The position numbers and the translations under genes were made by a program. This document shows positions 24,158 to 33,088 of a stretch of DNA of 40,777 nucleotides, piece after piece. The number at the start of each line of letters is the position of its first letter. Position 1 is the first letter of the stretch. The notes beneath the pieces were generated by a model. It was not told the origin of the DNA and searched no databases. It saw only the letters and a program-made list of their open reading frames with translations. The stretch comes from DASPUH01 sp035622975 (GTDB lineage Bacteria; Chloroflexota; Limnocylindria; Limnocylindrales; CSP1-4), in NCBI GenBank assembly GCA_035622975.1, contig DASPUH010000035.1, positions 1 through 40,777 of the forward strand, read 5' to 3'.

Positions 24158-25012
24158 GTGAACCGTCTCATCACAAGCCTCGTCGGGGTGGCCGTGGCGA
24201 CATCCCTCGCGCTCGCCGTGGCCGCACCGGTCGGTGCGTCCAGCACGGCCATGGTGCGGGTCCTGCATGCGTCGCCCGACGCCCCGGCCGTGGACGTCTA
24301 CCTGGATGGCACGAAGGTCTCGGCCTTGACGGATGTGCCGTTCGGCGTCATCTCGGGCTACCTCGCCGTGCCGGCCGGCGCGCACAACGTCAAGGTCTAT
24401 GCGACCGGCACCACCACCAGCCCCGTCATCGACGCCGACGTCACCCTGACGGCCGGCCAGAAGTACACCATCGCCGCCACCGGGGCGCTCGCCTCGATCA
24501 GCGCCCAGGTCATCACCGACTCCCCGACGCCGACTTGCTCGACGGCGCAGGTGCGCGTCGTCCACTTCAGCGCGGATGCGCCCGCGGTCGACATCGCCAC
24601 GACCGGGTCGACGCCGGCTCAGGCGCTCATCAAGGGCCTGACCTATCCGAATGCCACCGCCTATCTCGCACTCCCCGCCGGCACCTATGACCTGGAGGTC
24701 CGCCTTGCCGGCACGACGACGGTGGCCCTGCCGCTGCCAGGGGTGAAGGTCGCCGCCTGCGAGTCATACAGCGTCTTCGCCATCGGCTCGGCCGCCAGCC
24801 CAGCCGTGGGCGGTCATGGCCTCCAGGCGGTCGTCGCGGTCGACGCCACCGCCACCGCGGCCGCCACGATGCCGGCCACCGACACCGTCGATCCGGCGCC
24901 CAACGCCACGGCCGGCGGGGTCGGCGGCCAGGCCGTGATCCTCATGATCGTCGCCACGCTCGCCTTCCTCGGCGGCCTGCGTTTCGTGGCCCGTCGAGTG
25001 CGGCAGGACTAG
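24158..25012 (+). CDS. Exported DUF4397 protein with C-terminal membrane anchor
   Basis: Encodes 284 residues from a GTG (24158) with GAGGAG about 10 nt upstream; an ATG 15 codons earlier lacks such a site. It has a signal peptide (ITSLVGVAVATSLALAVAAPVGA) and two DUF4397 repeats, opening VRVLHASPDAPAVDVYLDG and VRVVHFSADAPAVDIATTG. A Thr/Ala linker follows, then a C-terminal helix (AVILMIVATLAFLGGL) and a basic tail, so the repeats face outside. DUF4397 proteins are surface or envelope-associated with unknown function. Control by a shared promoter with the CarH-like regulator is inferred. Confidence 0.85.
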   Translation: MNRLITSLVGVAVATSLALAVAAPVGASSTAMVRVLHASPDAPAVDVYLDGTKVSALTDVPFGVISGYLAVPAGAHNVKVYATGTTTSPVIDADVTLTAGQKYTIAATGALASISAQVITDSPTPTCSTAQVRVVHFSADAPAVDIATTGSTPAQALIKGLTYPNATAYLALPAGTYDLEVRLAGTTTVALPLPGVKVAACESYSVFAIGSAASPAVGGHGLQAVVAVDATATAAATMPATDTVDPAPNATAGGVGGQAVILMIVATLAFLGGLRFVARRVRQD

Positions 25013-25041
25013 CGCCTGCCGCACCCTCCCCTCTTCCGCGT

Positions 25042-25076
25042 GTGGACCCGGCCGGGTGCGATCCGGCCGGGTCCAC
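25042..25076. terminator. Bidirectional hairpin terminator candidate
   Basis: GTGGACCCGGCCGG (25042-25055) is perfectly complementary to 25063-25076, a 14-bp GC-rich stem with a 7-nt loop. It lies between the convergent DUF4397 and MFS genes and would serve both. No U-tract follows on either strand. Confidence 0.65.
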
Positions 25077-25120
25077 GCCGTTCTCGGTCATCGCTCATCG
25101 CCGTCGTCTGCGGCATCCGC

Positions 25121-26386
25121 TCATGACGGTCTGATCGCGGCCTCGTAGGCGGCGTTCTCATCGGCCCGCTCCTCGGCGTGGATGGGCACCGTGCCGAGTG
25201 CGGCGAGCACGAAGGTGAGCCCCATGAGGGCGAACACGATGGGCAGCCCGGTGGCATCGCCCACCGCCCCGATGATCGCCCCGTAGAGCGCGACCCACAG
25301 CGACCCGACGCCGAAGGCCAGGGTGAAGTAGACGGCGAAGGAGGCGTCGCGGATCGACGGCCGGGCGATGTCGGCGAGCAGCGCCTGGAGCTGCGGGCTC
25401 TCGGCGAAGCTGAAGAGACCCATCAGCACGATCCCCACCCACAGCCCGACCAGGCTCGAGCCCGAGAGCAGGAAGACGGCGAAGCCGACCGCGCCCCCCA
25501 GGTAGACGCCGATGATCAGCGGCTTGCGCCCGACCCGGTCGGAGAGCCAGCCGGCCACCAGCGGCATGGGCACGGAGAAGACGATCAGCGCGCCGTACAT
25601 GACGCCCGAGAGGGACTCGTCGAGGCCGATGACCTTGGTCAGGTAGATCAGGGCGAAGAGGTTGACCACGCCGAGACCGCGGCCGCCGCCGCCCAGGATG
25701 GAGGTCAGGTACAGCCAACGCAGGTCGCGGTCGCCGATGATCCGGCGGAATGCGTCACGCACGCTGCCGCCGGCCAGGGCCGCGGCGCGGTCGGTACCCC
25801 TCTCGCGGACGAGCAACAGGATGGCGATGGCGACGGCGATGGCGGGGAGGCCGAACGCGATCGCCGCACCGCGCCAGCCGAAGGCCAGGATGATCGGCGC
25901 GCCGAGCACCGCCACCACGACCGTGCCCACGTTGCCGCCGGCGATGTGGGCGCTGATGGCGAAGCCCCGCCGTTCGAGGGGGAACTGTTCAGCCAGCAGG
26001 CCGTTGCCGACCGGGTGCTGGGGCGAGCCGCCGATGCGTGACAGGACATTGGCCACGGCGAAGCCGGGAAAGCTGGCGGTGAAGGCCTGGGCCACGAACC
26101 CGCCGCCGAAGAGGAGGCCGCCGGCGCCGAGGAGCCGTCGTCGCGACACCAGTCGCGTGAGCGAGGCGAAGCTCAGCTGGACGATCCCGGCGGCGAAGGC
26201 GCCACCGGCCGCCAGGAAGGCGATCGTGTCGACCCCTACATGGAAGTCATCGGTGATCTTGAGGTAGATCAGGGGCAGGACGACCGCCTGGGCATGGTTG
26301 ACCGCGTGGGCGGTCGACAGCAGCCAGAGCGACCACATCGGCCGTACATCGGCCGGGGTGTCTGCCGGGGGGGCGACGGAGGTCAT
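25121..26386 (-). CDS. MFS transporter
   Basis: Predicted 421-residue protein with about twelve hydrophobic helices and the MFS loop motif SDRVGRKPL between helices 8 and 9 (residues near 285). The N-terminal half contains THA-VNHAQAVVLPLIY and RIGGSPQHPVGNGLLAEQFP; the HP motif in the fourth or fifth helix resembles fosmidomycin-resistance-like transporters. No signal peptide or extra domain. It is transcribed toward the terminator at 25042 and is divergent from the M23 peptidase gene by about 155 bp. Substrate unknown. Confidence 0.88.
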   Translation of the reverse strand: MTSVAPPADTPADVRPMWSLWLLSTAHAVNHAQAVVLPLIYLKITDDFHVGVDTIAFLAAGGAFAAGIVQLSFASLTRLVSRRRLLGAGGLLFGGGFVAQAFTASFPGFAVANVLSRIGGSPQHPVGNGLLAEQFPLERRGFAISAHIAGGNVGTVVVAVLGAPIILAFGWRGAAIAFGLPAIAVAIAILLLVRERGTDRAAALAGGSVRDAFRRIIGDRDLRWLYLTSILGGGGRGLGVVNLFALIYLTKVIGLDESLSGVMYGALIVFSVPMPLVAGWLSDRVGRKPLIIGVYLGGAVGFAVFLLSGSSLVGLWVGIVLMGLFSFAESPQLQALLADIARPSIRDASFAVYFTLAFGVGSLWVALYGAIIGAVGDATGLPIVFALMGLTFVLAALGTVPIHAEERADENAAYEAAIRPS

Positions 26387-26481
26387 GGCGCCCGATCATG
26401 GCGCATCCTCCGGTCGACGATCGGACGTCGACGAGACGGCCCGTCCGCATGGGGCCGCGAGTGGCGCTGTCCGCCGCACTC

Positions 26482-26490
26482 TGGTAGCTT
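26482..26490 (+). promoter_or_regulatory. Extended -10 candidate for LysM-M23 gene
   Basis: TGGTAGCTT carries the TGn extension and a TAGCTT hexamer, about 50 nt upstream of the preferred TTG start. No -35 is evident. The pyrR promoter candidate has the same TGGTA core. Confidence 0.3.
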
Positions 26491-26541
26491 GTGCTGTCCC
26501 ATGACCGCCCCGGGACGGCGGCCCGGACCAGAGGAGGCCTA

Positions 26542-27783
26542 TTGCTGCTGGCATCGGGCGCCTCTCCACGCTCTGAGGCCCACGGGCCCACCTGCGTCTA
26601 TGCCCGACCCGCGCGGCGGTTGCGTGCTGGTCGCCGAGGCGACGCGCCCATCGGTGGAAGCCGGCGTGCCGGCCTGGGCCGGCTGGGCGCCGATCGACGC
26701 GTCGGACCGGCGCTGGTGGTCGGGCTCGTGATCCTGACCGCGTCGTTCGCCATCCTGCCTGCCGCCTCGGCGCAGCCCCGGGCGACCAGCAACGTGGCGA
26801 ACCCCGGCATCGCCGACCTGCGCGCCGCCGAGCCCGACGGCCTGACCGCGCCGGCCTCCCCCGTCAGGCCGCTGATGGCAGGCGAGGCGGAGGCCGCGGT
26901 GCCGTCCAGCGGACCGTACGCCGCCGACGGCACGCTCCTCGCACCGCTCGCCGTCCAGCCGTCACAGGCCCCCCTGCAGATGCGGCTGTACTCCGTGGTG
27001 CATGGCGACACGTTGACCGGGATCGCCGCCCGCTTCGGCCTGAGCATGATGACCATCTGGTGGGCCAACTCGCTCGCTTCCAAGGACCGGCTCCACGTGG
27101 GCCAGGTGCTGCGCATCCCCCTCGTCGACGGCGTCCTGTACACGGCCCAGGAAGGAGACTCCGTGGCGGCCGTCGCGGCGCGCTTCCACGCCGACCCGGC
27201 GGCGGTCGTGACGTACAACGGGCTCGCCACCGACGAGTTGACGCTGGGCCAGCAGGTCATGATCCCCAACGGCGTGGGGTCCTCCATCGCCGTGGCCGCG
27301 ACCGCCCGGCCGACCGCTCGAGCCAGCACCACGGTGAGCAGCCCGACGGGCTGCACCGGCTGCGGGTTCGCGCCGCTGGCCTGGCCCGTGCCGGGCGGCT
27401 ACATCAGCCAGGGCTTCGGTTGCACCGGCTTCTGGGCCGAGCCGCCCATGGGCGACTGCCCCCACTTCCACAGCGGCATCGACATCGCCGCGCCGGTCGG
27501 GACGCGCATCGTGGCCGCCGCCGCGGGCACGGTGATCTTCGCCGGCTGGAAGGACAACGGCGGGGGGTACCAGGTGTGGGTCAGCGACGGGCACGACTTC
27601 TACACGAGCTACCACCACATGTCGGCCGTCCTGGTCCACACCGGCCAGCAGATCGGTCGCGGCCAGCTGATCGGCCGGGTCGGCATGACCGGGGACGCGA
27701 CCGGTCCGCACTGCCACTTCTCCGTCTGGATCGGCCCGATCTGGGCCGGCGGGCACGTGGTCGACCCGCTGGACTACTTCTGA
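26542..27783 (+). CDS. LysM-M23 peptidoglycan peptidase, exported
   Basis: Predicted 413 residues from a TTG with AGAGGAGG 5 nt upstream; a GTG at 26491 in the same frame lacks such a site. Residues 1-75 are basic and end in a signal or anchor helix (VVGLVILTASFAILPAASAQ). Two LysM repeats follow (VVHGDTLTGIAARFGLSM and TAQEGDSVAAVAARFHAD), which bind peptidoglycan. The C-terminal M23 zinc peptidase domain has HSGIDIAAPVGT near residue 310, SYHHMSAV and HCHF near residue 390, giving the usual H-D-H ligands. It probably cleaves cell-wall cross-links outside the membrane, in growth or division. Confidence 0.88.
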   Translation: MLLASGASPRSEAHGPTCVYARPARRLRAGRRGDAPIGGSRRAGLGRLGADRRVGPALVVGLVILTASFAILPAASAQPRATSNVANPGIADLRAAEPDGLTAPASPVRPLMAGEAEAAVPSSGPYAADGTLLAPLAVQPSQAPLQMRLYSVVHGDTLTGIAARFGLSMMTIWWANSLASKDRLHVGQVLRIPLVDGVLYTAQEGDSVAAVAARFHADPAAVVTYNGLATDELTLGQQVMIPNGVGSSIAVAATARPTARASTTVSSPTGCTGCGFAPLAWPVPGGYISQGFGCTGFWAEPPMGDCPHFHSGIDIAAPVGTRIVAAAAGTVIFAGWKDNGGGYQVWVSDGHDFYTSYHHMSAVLVHTGQQIGRGQLIGRVGMTGDATGPHCHFSVWIGPIWAGGHVVDPLDYF

Positions 27784-27799
27784 GCTCGCCGCGCGCTCA
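27781..27799. terminator. Symmetric hairpin containing both convergent stop codons
   Basis: TGAGC (27781-27785) pairs with GCTCA (27795-27799) around 9 nt. The M23 stop (TGA, 27781-27783) and the sialidase-like stop (TCA, 27797-27799) form the ends of the stem. Short and without U-tracts, so termination is uncertain. Confidence 0.3.
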
Positions 27800-29236
27800 G
27801 GGCCGGATGCGGGCCAGGTAGGTCACGATGGGCCCTGAGCGGGTGTCCGCCCAGGTCCAGTAGAAGGTCGCGCCGCCGTAGGTGGCGTTCTCCCGGAGCC
27901 CCGTCCCATCGGTCACGTCCGGCAGCACCCACGTCGCGACGCTGACCAGGCGCGGCTTGCTCCACGTCCGTCCGTGGTCGTACGACAGGGCCCATTCGTT
28001 CTGGACCCGCCCGTCGCGCAGGACGTGCCAGCCGACGAACACGACCCCGCCGTCGGCCGCGCTCGAGACGGCCAGCGAGGGTTTGAAGCCGACCGCCAGG
28101 GTCGTCCAGGTCCAGGCCGTGCCGTTGCTGCTCCAGCCGACCCGGACCCGATCGCCGCTCTCGACGACCAGCCAGCGCCGAGCGGTGCCGCCGCTGCTGT
28201 CGAACGCCAGCTGCGATTGCCACTGGGGCTCCAGGTAGACGGCATCGCTGCCGCTGACAGTGGTGGCCCACCGCGGGCGACCGACCTTCAGGGTGGTGCC
28301 GTCGAAGGAGATCGCGGCGGTGGCGAAGCCCTGCCGGCCGACGTTGCCCGGAGCGGAGTTGGCCGGGCTGAACTCGCCCGCGAACTGGCGCAGGTCCGCC
28401 TCGTAGAAGCTGACGAGGACCCCGCCCCGGATGGCCGCCAGGCGATAGCCGATGCGGTCATGGGCCGGGTAGCCGGTCAGCCCGACGGCCGGGACCTCCG
28501 CCTGGACCCACGGTCCGTGAAGTGGCTTGGCGAGCACATGCAGGCCCGGGCCGGACGCGTCGGGGAGCCAGTTGTAGGCCACATAGAGCGTGCCGTAGGT
28601 GGGGCTGCTGGCATCCAGGTCGACCGTCATCGTGGGGAAGCAGCCGAACCAGGCCGGGGTGAACGGCTCGAGCCACGGCGCGGCCCAGATGCGGCCCAGA
28701 TCGTCGGAGTAGGTGACCGACATGCGCACGCCGCCCGTCACGCCCATCGCGTCACCGGCCCACAGCCGGCCGCCGGCGCCCCAGGCGATGACCGCGTGGA
28801 GGTCGAGGCAGTGGCTGCCCCACGGCTGGCTGGGGGCGCTCCAGGTGCGGCCGCCATCTGCCGAGAAGCGGACCGCGGGCCGACTGCAGCCCACGGGCCA
28901 GGCGATGTCCTGGACGATCACGGCAAGCTCGCCGCGCGGACCGACCGAGACGGTCGGTTCGCTGCCGGCCCCGACGCGGGACTCCTGCACGGAGGCGGCC
29001 ACCCCTGTCGACGGGATCGGCGTCGGGGCGGCCGTCGGTGACGGGGTGGGGTTCGGCGACGCCGCGGAGGGGCTGGGCGTCGGCGTCGCCGACGGAACCG
29101 GGAACGGGCCGACGCTCTGGACCGGCGAGCCGGGCGCCCCGGTCGTGGCGGTCGGCGAGGCCGGCGTCGGCGAGCCGCAGGCGGCCCCCGCGACGAGGGT
29201 GGCCAGGACCAGCATGGCTATCGCGCCGGTGCGCAC
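27797..29236 (-). CDS. Exported BNR/Asp-box (sialidase-like) propeller protein
   Basis: Encodes 479 residues from a GTG (29234-29236) with AGGAG 7 nt upstream. The open frame runs far beyond this into the hyp genes but that part is shadow. The N-terminus is hydrophobic and ends VAGAACGS, a possible lipoprotein site with an unusual -3 residue. Residues 25-75 are a Pro/Thr/Ser linker. The rest contains Asp-box (BNR) repeats, FSADGGRTW, YSDDLGRIW and SYDHGRTWSKP, which form a beta-propeller as in sialidases. The catalytic Arg triad of sialidase was not identified, so enzymatic activity is unproven; it may only bind a ligand. Confidence 0.75.
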   Translation of the reverse strand: MRTGAIAMLVLATLVAGAACGSPTPASPTATTGAPGSPVQSVGPFPVPSATPTPSPSAASPNPTPSPTAAPTPIPSTGVAASVQESRVGAGSEPTVSVGPRGELAVIVQDIAWPVGCSRPAVRFSADGGRTWSAPSQPWGSHCLDLHAVIAWGAGGRLWAGDAMGVTGGVRMSVTYSDDLGRIWAAPWLEPFTPAWFGCFPTMTVDLDASSPTYGTLYVAYNWLPDASGPGLHVLAKPLHGPWVQAEVPAVGLTGYPAHDRIGYRLAAIRGGVLVSFYEADLRQFAGEFSPANSAPGNVGRQGFATAAISFDGTTLKVGRPRWATTVSGSDAVYLEPQWQSQLAFDSSGGTARRWLVVESGDRVRVGWSSNGTAWTWTTLAVGFKPSLAVSSAADGGVVFVGWHVLRDGRVQNEWALSYDHGRTWSKPRLVSVATWVLPDVTDGTGLRENATYGGATFYWTWADTRSGPIVTYLARIRP

Positions 29237-29381
29237 GGGGAACTCCTGTTCCGATGGCACCCTATGGTAGGCGCCGGCGGCAACGGAACGGCGCAGCCAA
29301 AGGGCCACGCCGCACGTGACCTTCGACCCTGTTCGCCGGCGCCGCGGCCGGCGCACGCTGCCGGCAGAGAGGTCCCTGCTG

Positions 29382-29627
29382 ATGTGTGTGACTTGGCCGG
29401 CGCGGGTGGTGGCGCTCGATGCGCAGGGCGCCACGGTCGACCAGGACGGCCGACAGCGCCGGGCATCGACGGTCATCGTGCCCGATATCGCGGTCGGTGA
29501 CTGGGCCCTGGTCGGCATGGGCACGATCCTGGAGCGCCTCGAGCCCGAGATGGCGGCGGAGATGTGCCGCGCCCTGCGCGGGGCCCTGGCGCAGGATGAC
29601 GCCGCAACGGAAGCCGCGGCGGGCTGA
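29382..29627 (+). CDS. hypC: Hydrogenase maturation chaperone HypC
   Basis: An 81-residue protein opening MCVTWPARV, where the Cys at position 2 is the essential ligand of HypC, which with HypD carries the Fe(CN)2CO precursor to the large subunit. The C-terminal IVPDIAVGDWALVGMGTILERL matches the family end. I chose the ATG at 29382 because HypC must begin with MC; a 22-codon upstream extension is ignored. GAGAGG lies 9 nt upstream. It is followed 5 nt later by hypA. HypB, D, E and F are not in the window and must be encoded elsewhere. Confidence 0.9.
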   Translation: MCVTWPARVVALDAQGATVDQDGRQRRASTVIVPDIAVGDWALVGMGTILERLEPEMAAEMCRALRGALAQDDAATEAAAG

Positions 29628-29632
29628 TCGCC

Positions 29633-30013
29633 GTGCACGAGGGCGGGCTGGCGGCATCGGTGGCCGAGGCCCTGCAGGAGCGTCATCTCGACCGCGACGG
29701 GCCGGCGGTCCGGATGATCGTCCGCGGCGGCCACGATGACGCGTCTGCCTTCGACGATGCGTTCCGGCTCCATCTGGGGATGGTCCTGCCGGACTTCGAC
29801 CAGCGGCGCCTGACGATCCAGCACACCGCGCGGCGTGCCGTCTGCGTGGCCTGCGGGCGACCCTTCGAAGCGTCCGCGCCCGACGCGCCATGTCCGGCTT
29901 GCGGGGCGCCCGGGCTGGTGGTCCCCACGCCCGAGTCGATCGAGATGGTCTGGTCCACGCGCGCGAGGCGCCGTGCCCATCCCCGCCCCGGCGAGGCCCG
30001 ACCGGGCCCCTGA
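29633..30013 (+). CDS. hypA: Hydrogenase nickel-insertion protein HypA
   Basis: A 126-residue protein starting with GTG and reading MHEGGL; the His at position 2 is the nickel ligand in HypA. A zinc loop is formed by C71-xx-C74 and C87-xx-C90, the second pair being CPAC. It should deliver nickel to the hydrogenase large subunit with HypB. It overlaps nothing: its stop (30011-30013) lies 1 nt from the convergent protease gene stop, in a GGCCC/GGGCC hairpin (30005-30022). The basic tail after residue 105 is longer than usual. Confidence 0.88.
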   Translation: MHEGGLAASVAEALQERHLDRDGPAVRMIVRGGHDDASAFDDAFRLHLGMVLPDFDQRRLTIQHTARRAVCVACGRPFEASAPDAPCPACGAPGLVVPTPESIEMVWSTRARRRAHPRPGEARPGP

Positions 30014-30014
30014 G

Positions 30015-30578
30015 CTAGGGCCGGGCCGTCGCGGCGCCCGTACCGGGGGGCGGGAGGAGGGCCGCCACGGCGTCGGCGGCCGCCGGCACCGCTGCCTCGA
30101 CCGCCGGCGAGAGGTGGTCGCTGAACGTGTCGACCTCGCGCACCTCCACGCCCACCACCGTGATGTCGGATGGCAACGCCGCGCCGAGTGCCTCGCCCGC
30201 GGCCAGGGCCGCCTCCAGGCTGGCGTCATGGCTCGAGTCAAGGTGGGCCGCCGGACTGCCCGCCAGCTCATGGAGCGGCCGGCACGTGACGGCGCCGGGC
30301 ACCCGGCCCTCCTGGAGGGCGTCGACGAGGATCGCCCGCCGGTAGCCGACGAGGCGCTCCATCAGGGCCAGGCCGCCCACGGCCAGCCGGTCGAACTCGA
30401 CGTCGGTGGGGCGCTCGGCGGGCGCAGTGGCCTCCAGCCGGTCATCGAGCCAGTCGAGCACCCGCCAGCCGACCCCGTCGTCGCCGCGCACGGGGTTGCC
30501 CAAACCGACGACGAGGATCGAGTCGCCTGACGCCGCCGTCCCGGGACCCGCCGACCTAGCAGTGCTGGCGGAGGACAT
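30015..30578 (-). CDS. Hydrogenase maturation endopeptidase (HycI/HyaD family)
   Basis: Removes the C-terminal peptide from the large subunit once nickel is in place. The 187-residue protein has the GLGNPVRGDDGVGWRV motif (residues 25-40, with nickel-sensing acid), a VDALQEG segment near 87-93 and a SSHDASL histidine motif near 115-121, as in the M52 peptidases. The ATG overlaps the 3' end of mvhA by 23 nt, so it is translated right after its substrate. About 17 residues precede the conserved core. Confidence 0.9.
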   Translation of the reverse strand: MSSASTARSAGPGTAASGDSILVVGLGNPVRGDDGVGWRVLDWLDDRLEATAPAERPTDVEFDRLAVGGLALMERLVGYRRAILVDALQEGRVPGAVTCRPLHELAGSPAAHLDSSHDASLEAALAAGEALGAALPSDITVVGVEVREVDTFSDHLSPAVEAAVPAAADAVAALLPPPGTGAATARP

Positions 30579-32040
30579 CGACCGTCGCCCCCGTTGGATC
30601 GTGGAGGGTCACCTCGAGGGGCATCTGGCCGGCGAGCGAATGGGTCGCGCACCCGAAGCACGGGTCATAGGCGCGGAAGGCCATCTCGATGCGGTTCAGC
30701 AAGCCCGGGCCGACGGGCGCACCGGCGTGGATGAGCGAGCGGGCCGCCCGTTCGACCGACATGGCGATGGGCGCGTAGTTGTTGGTCGTGCCCACGATCA
30801 GGTTGACCTTCGTGACCAGGCCGCGGGCGTCGGTCCAGTAGTGATGCGTCAACGTGCCGCGCGGCGCCTCCACCGACCCGACCCCCTCGGTGGGCGTCTC
30901 GGTGGGCACGGTGCGGAGCTGGTCGGAGGTGATCTCGGCATCGGTCGCCAGCTCGACGACGCGCTCCGCCGCATACATCAGCTCGACGAGCCGGGCCCAG
31001 TGCATCGCCAAACGCTGGTGGATGAGGCGCTTCGGCCCACCGTCCGCGGGCGCGAGCGTCTCGTAGAGGCGTGCGTAGGCCTCCTGGGCCCGTGGCGTGG
31101 CCATCCCGTCGGCGGCGTTGAGCCGACCGATCGGCCCCACGCAGTAGACGCCCGAGTCCTTGCCGTCCACCAGGCCTCGCCAGCCGACCTGGCGGAGGTA
31201 CGGGAACTTGAGGTAGGTCCACGGCTCGACCCGCTCGGCGATCCATTCGGGGTAGTGGGATGGTTCGTACTGGCCCAGGCGCTCGCCGTCGGGCGCCACG
31301 ACGCGGATCTGGCCGTCGTACAGGTTGAGCCGTCCGGCCGGGTCGACCGTGCCCATGTAGTACGTCTCGTGCGTGTAGGCGTCGCCCCGGATCATGGCCA
31401 CGTACTCCTCGTTGCCGAGGATGAGCTGATCCCACAGGCCCAGGCTGAAGGCCGCAAAGTCGACCATCGCCCGGCCCATCCGCTCGATGTCGGCTCGTTC
31501 GTCCTCCGTGAGGCCCTTCGTGACCCCGCCGGGCACCGAGGTGCAGGGATGGACCTTGCGCCCACCCAGCATCTCGATGATGGCGTGGCCCATCCGGCGC
31601 GCCTCGATCACCCGCCCGCCGACATCCATCCCCACGCGGTGCAGCACGCCCAGGATGTTGCGCTCGGTGGCGGGGGCGTCCGGCCCGACCAGGAAGTCGG
31701 GGCCGGAGAGGACGTAGAAGTGGGTCGTGTGATCGGCCACCACGAAGGCGCTGTAGAGGAGTTCACGGAGCATCGCGGCCGGCCGGGGCGGCCGGACGTG
31801 GTACACGGCGTCGACGGCCTTGGCGGCCGCCATGTGGTGGGCCTCCGGGCAGACGCCGCAGATCCGGCTGGTCAGGGTGGGCATCTCCTCCACCGGCCGC
31901 CCCACGCAGAAGCGCTCGAAGCCGCGGAGCTCGGGCACCTGGAAGTACGTGTGGGCGACGTCACCCTGCTCGTCGAGGAAGATCTCGATCTTGCCGTGGC
32001 CCTCCAGGCGGGTGATCGGATCGATGGCGACGCGTGTCAT
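30556..32040 (-). CDS. mvhA: [NiFe] hydrogenase large subunit, group 3c-like (MvhA)
   Basis: Catalytic subunit that oxidises H2 at a Ni-Fe(CN)2CO centre in the cytosol. The 494-residue protein has the N-terminal L1 motif RICGVCPEAHH (C61, C64) and the C-terminal L2 motif DPCFGCATH (C461, C464, H467), followed by 27 residues ending in RQHC that the maturation protease should remove after H467. The lack of any export signal, and the neighbouring MvhG, MvhD and HdrABC genes, place it with group 3c F420-non-reducing hydrogenases. Group 3c assignment is by context and motif, not by phylogeny. It begins 4 nt after mvhG. Confidence 0.92.
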   Translation of the reverse strand: MTRVAIDPITRLEGHGKIEIFLDEQGDVAHTYFQVPELRGFERFCVGRPVEEMPTLTSRICGVCPEAHHMAAAKAVDAVYHVRPPRPAAMLRELLYSAFVVADHTTHFYVLSGPDFLVGPDAPATERNILGVLHRVGMDVGGRVIEARRMGHAIIEMLGGRKVHPCTSVPGGVTKGLTEDERADIERMGRAMVDFAAFSLGLWDQLILGNEEYVAMIRGDAYTHETYYMGTVDPAGRLNLYDGQIRVVAPDGERLGQYEPSHYPEWIAERVEPWTYLKFPYLRQVGWRGLVDGKDSGVYCVGPIGRLNAADGMATPRAQEAYARLYETLAPADGGPKRLIHQRLAMHWARLVELMYAAERVVELATDAEITSDQLRTVPTETPTEGVGSVEAPRGTLTHHYWTDARGLVTKVNLIVGTTNNYAPIAMSVERAARSLIHAGAPVGPGLLNRIEMAFRAYDPCFGCATHSLAGQMPLEVTLHDPTGATVDVLRQHC

Positions 32041-32044
32041 GGCT

Positions 32045-33088
32045 CTACCTTCCGAGGCGGGCCGCGCGGCTCCCGCCGAGCAGGGACCGGGCGAGCGAGA
32101 AGCGGTAGAACTGGCCGACCGGATCGGCGATGCCGTCCAGGATCCCCTCGATCTCGGCTGGCTCCTGCGCGTCGACCACCGAGGCGAACGCCGACATCAG
32201 GCGCGCGCCGTAGTCGACCACCCCGTCCGCCGGTCCGTAGCAGCCGATGCAGGGCGCCCCGACGAGCGGGCAGCGGGCCGCGCAGCCGTCGCGGGTGGCC
32301 GGACCGTTGCAGGGGATGCCCTGCTCCAGGAGGCACAGGTCCGGGTCGATGGGGGACACGTCCTGGATGCGCCGGAAGCTGGTGATGTGCTTCACCCCGC
32401 GCGTGCGGGGGCACTCGTCGCAGACCGTGGAATGGCCGGCCCCCAGGACGGAGCCGACTGGCGGCAGCGCCGCGCGGCCCTCCAGGGCCTCGACCACGAC
32501 AGCCAGCACCTCCCCGATACGGGCGGACTCGGGCGGGCAGCCCGGCACCGAGTAATCGACCGGCACGACCTGGTCGAGCGTGCGGAGGAGCGGGGCCATG
32601 AGCGGCAGGTCGAGCTCGCCCTCCGGCGCCGTCCACATCGGCTGCGGGAGCACGTGCTCGGGGTTGTCGGTGCCCGGCCCGTCGTACGCTGCCTCGAAGA
32701 CGGCGCTCAGGGGGCTGAGGTTCGCCAGGCCGGGGATGCAGCCCTCGCCGGCGCACGACCCGAAGGCCACCAGGAGCTTCGACTTGCGGCGCAGCAGCCG
32801 CGCCAGCGCCTCATTCTCGGAGTTGCGGATGCCACCCGAGAACAGGGTGATGTCGATGGAGGCGTCGGGCATGGCCTCCAGGTCGGCGTACTTGGCATCG
32901 ACCGCGGCCGGCCAGAAGACGATGTCGAAGTGCGCGTCAACCAGGGGCAGCACGCCCTCGACATTGAGCACCGCGATGTCGCACCCACCGCAGGCCGACG
33001 CCCAGTACATGGCGAAGCGGTGGCGGGGCGCGGCGGGGGCCGCCACCGGCGGCGCGGGGGCCAGGGCCGGGACGGGGATGGCCGTCAT
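32045..33088 (-). CDS. mvhG: [NiFe] hydrogenase small subunit, MvhG-like
   Basis: Electron-transfer subunit carrying three iron-sulfur clusters. The 347-residue protein has the proximal-cluster cysteines in CGGC (C33, C36), GSCAGEG and PGCPP, and a second Cys-rich half, CDECPRTRG and then CNGPATRDGCAARCPLVGAPCIGC, for the other two clusters. No Tat signal is present, so it is cytosolic. About 22 Pro/Ala-rich residues precede the core and may be a linker. It overlaps mvhD by ATGA. Confidence 0.9.
   Translation of the reverse strand: MTAIPVPALAPAPPVAAPAAPRHRFAMYWASACGGCDIAVLNVEGVLPLVDAHFDIVFWPAAVDAKYADLEAMPDASIDITLFSGGIRNSENEALARLLRRKSKLLVAFGSCAGEGCIPGLANLSPLSAVFEAAYDGPGTDNPEHVLPQPMWTAPEGELDLPLMAPLLRTLDQVVPVDYSVPGCPPESARIGEVLAVVVEALEGRAALPPVGSVLGAGHSTVCDECPRTRGVKHITSFRRIQDVSPIDPDLCLLEQGIPCNGPATRDGCAARCPLVGAPCIGCYGPADGVVDYGARLMSAFASVVDAQEPAEIEGILDGIADPVGQFYRFSLARSLLGGSRAARLGR

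Noticed and set aside
27797..30271. 824-codon minus-strand frame for the BNR protein
   Set aside because: The upstream 344 codons are antisense to hypC and hypA and lack a signal peptide; the GTG at 29234-29236 has the ribosome-binding site and starts a signal sequence.
30406..32385. 659-codon plus-strand open frame across the hydrogenase genes
   Set aside because: It runs antisense to mvhA and mvhG, which have complete metal-binding motifs. Its product has no recognisable family and is rich in Arg, Gly and Val, as expected of shadows in GC-rich DNA.
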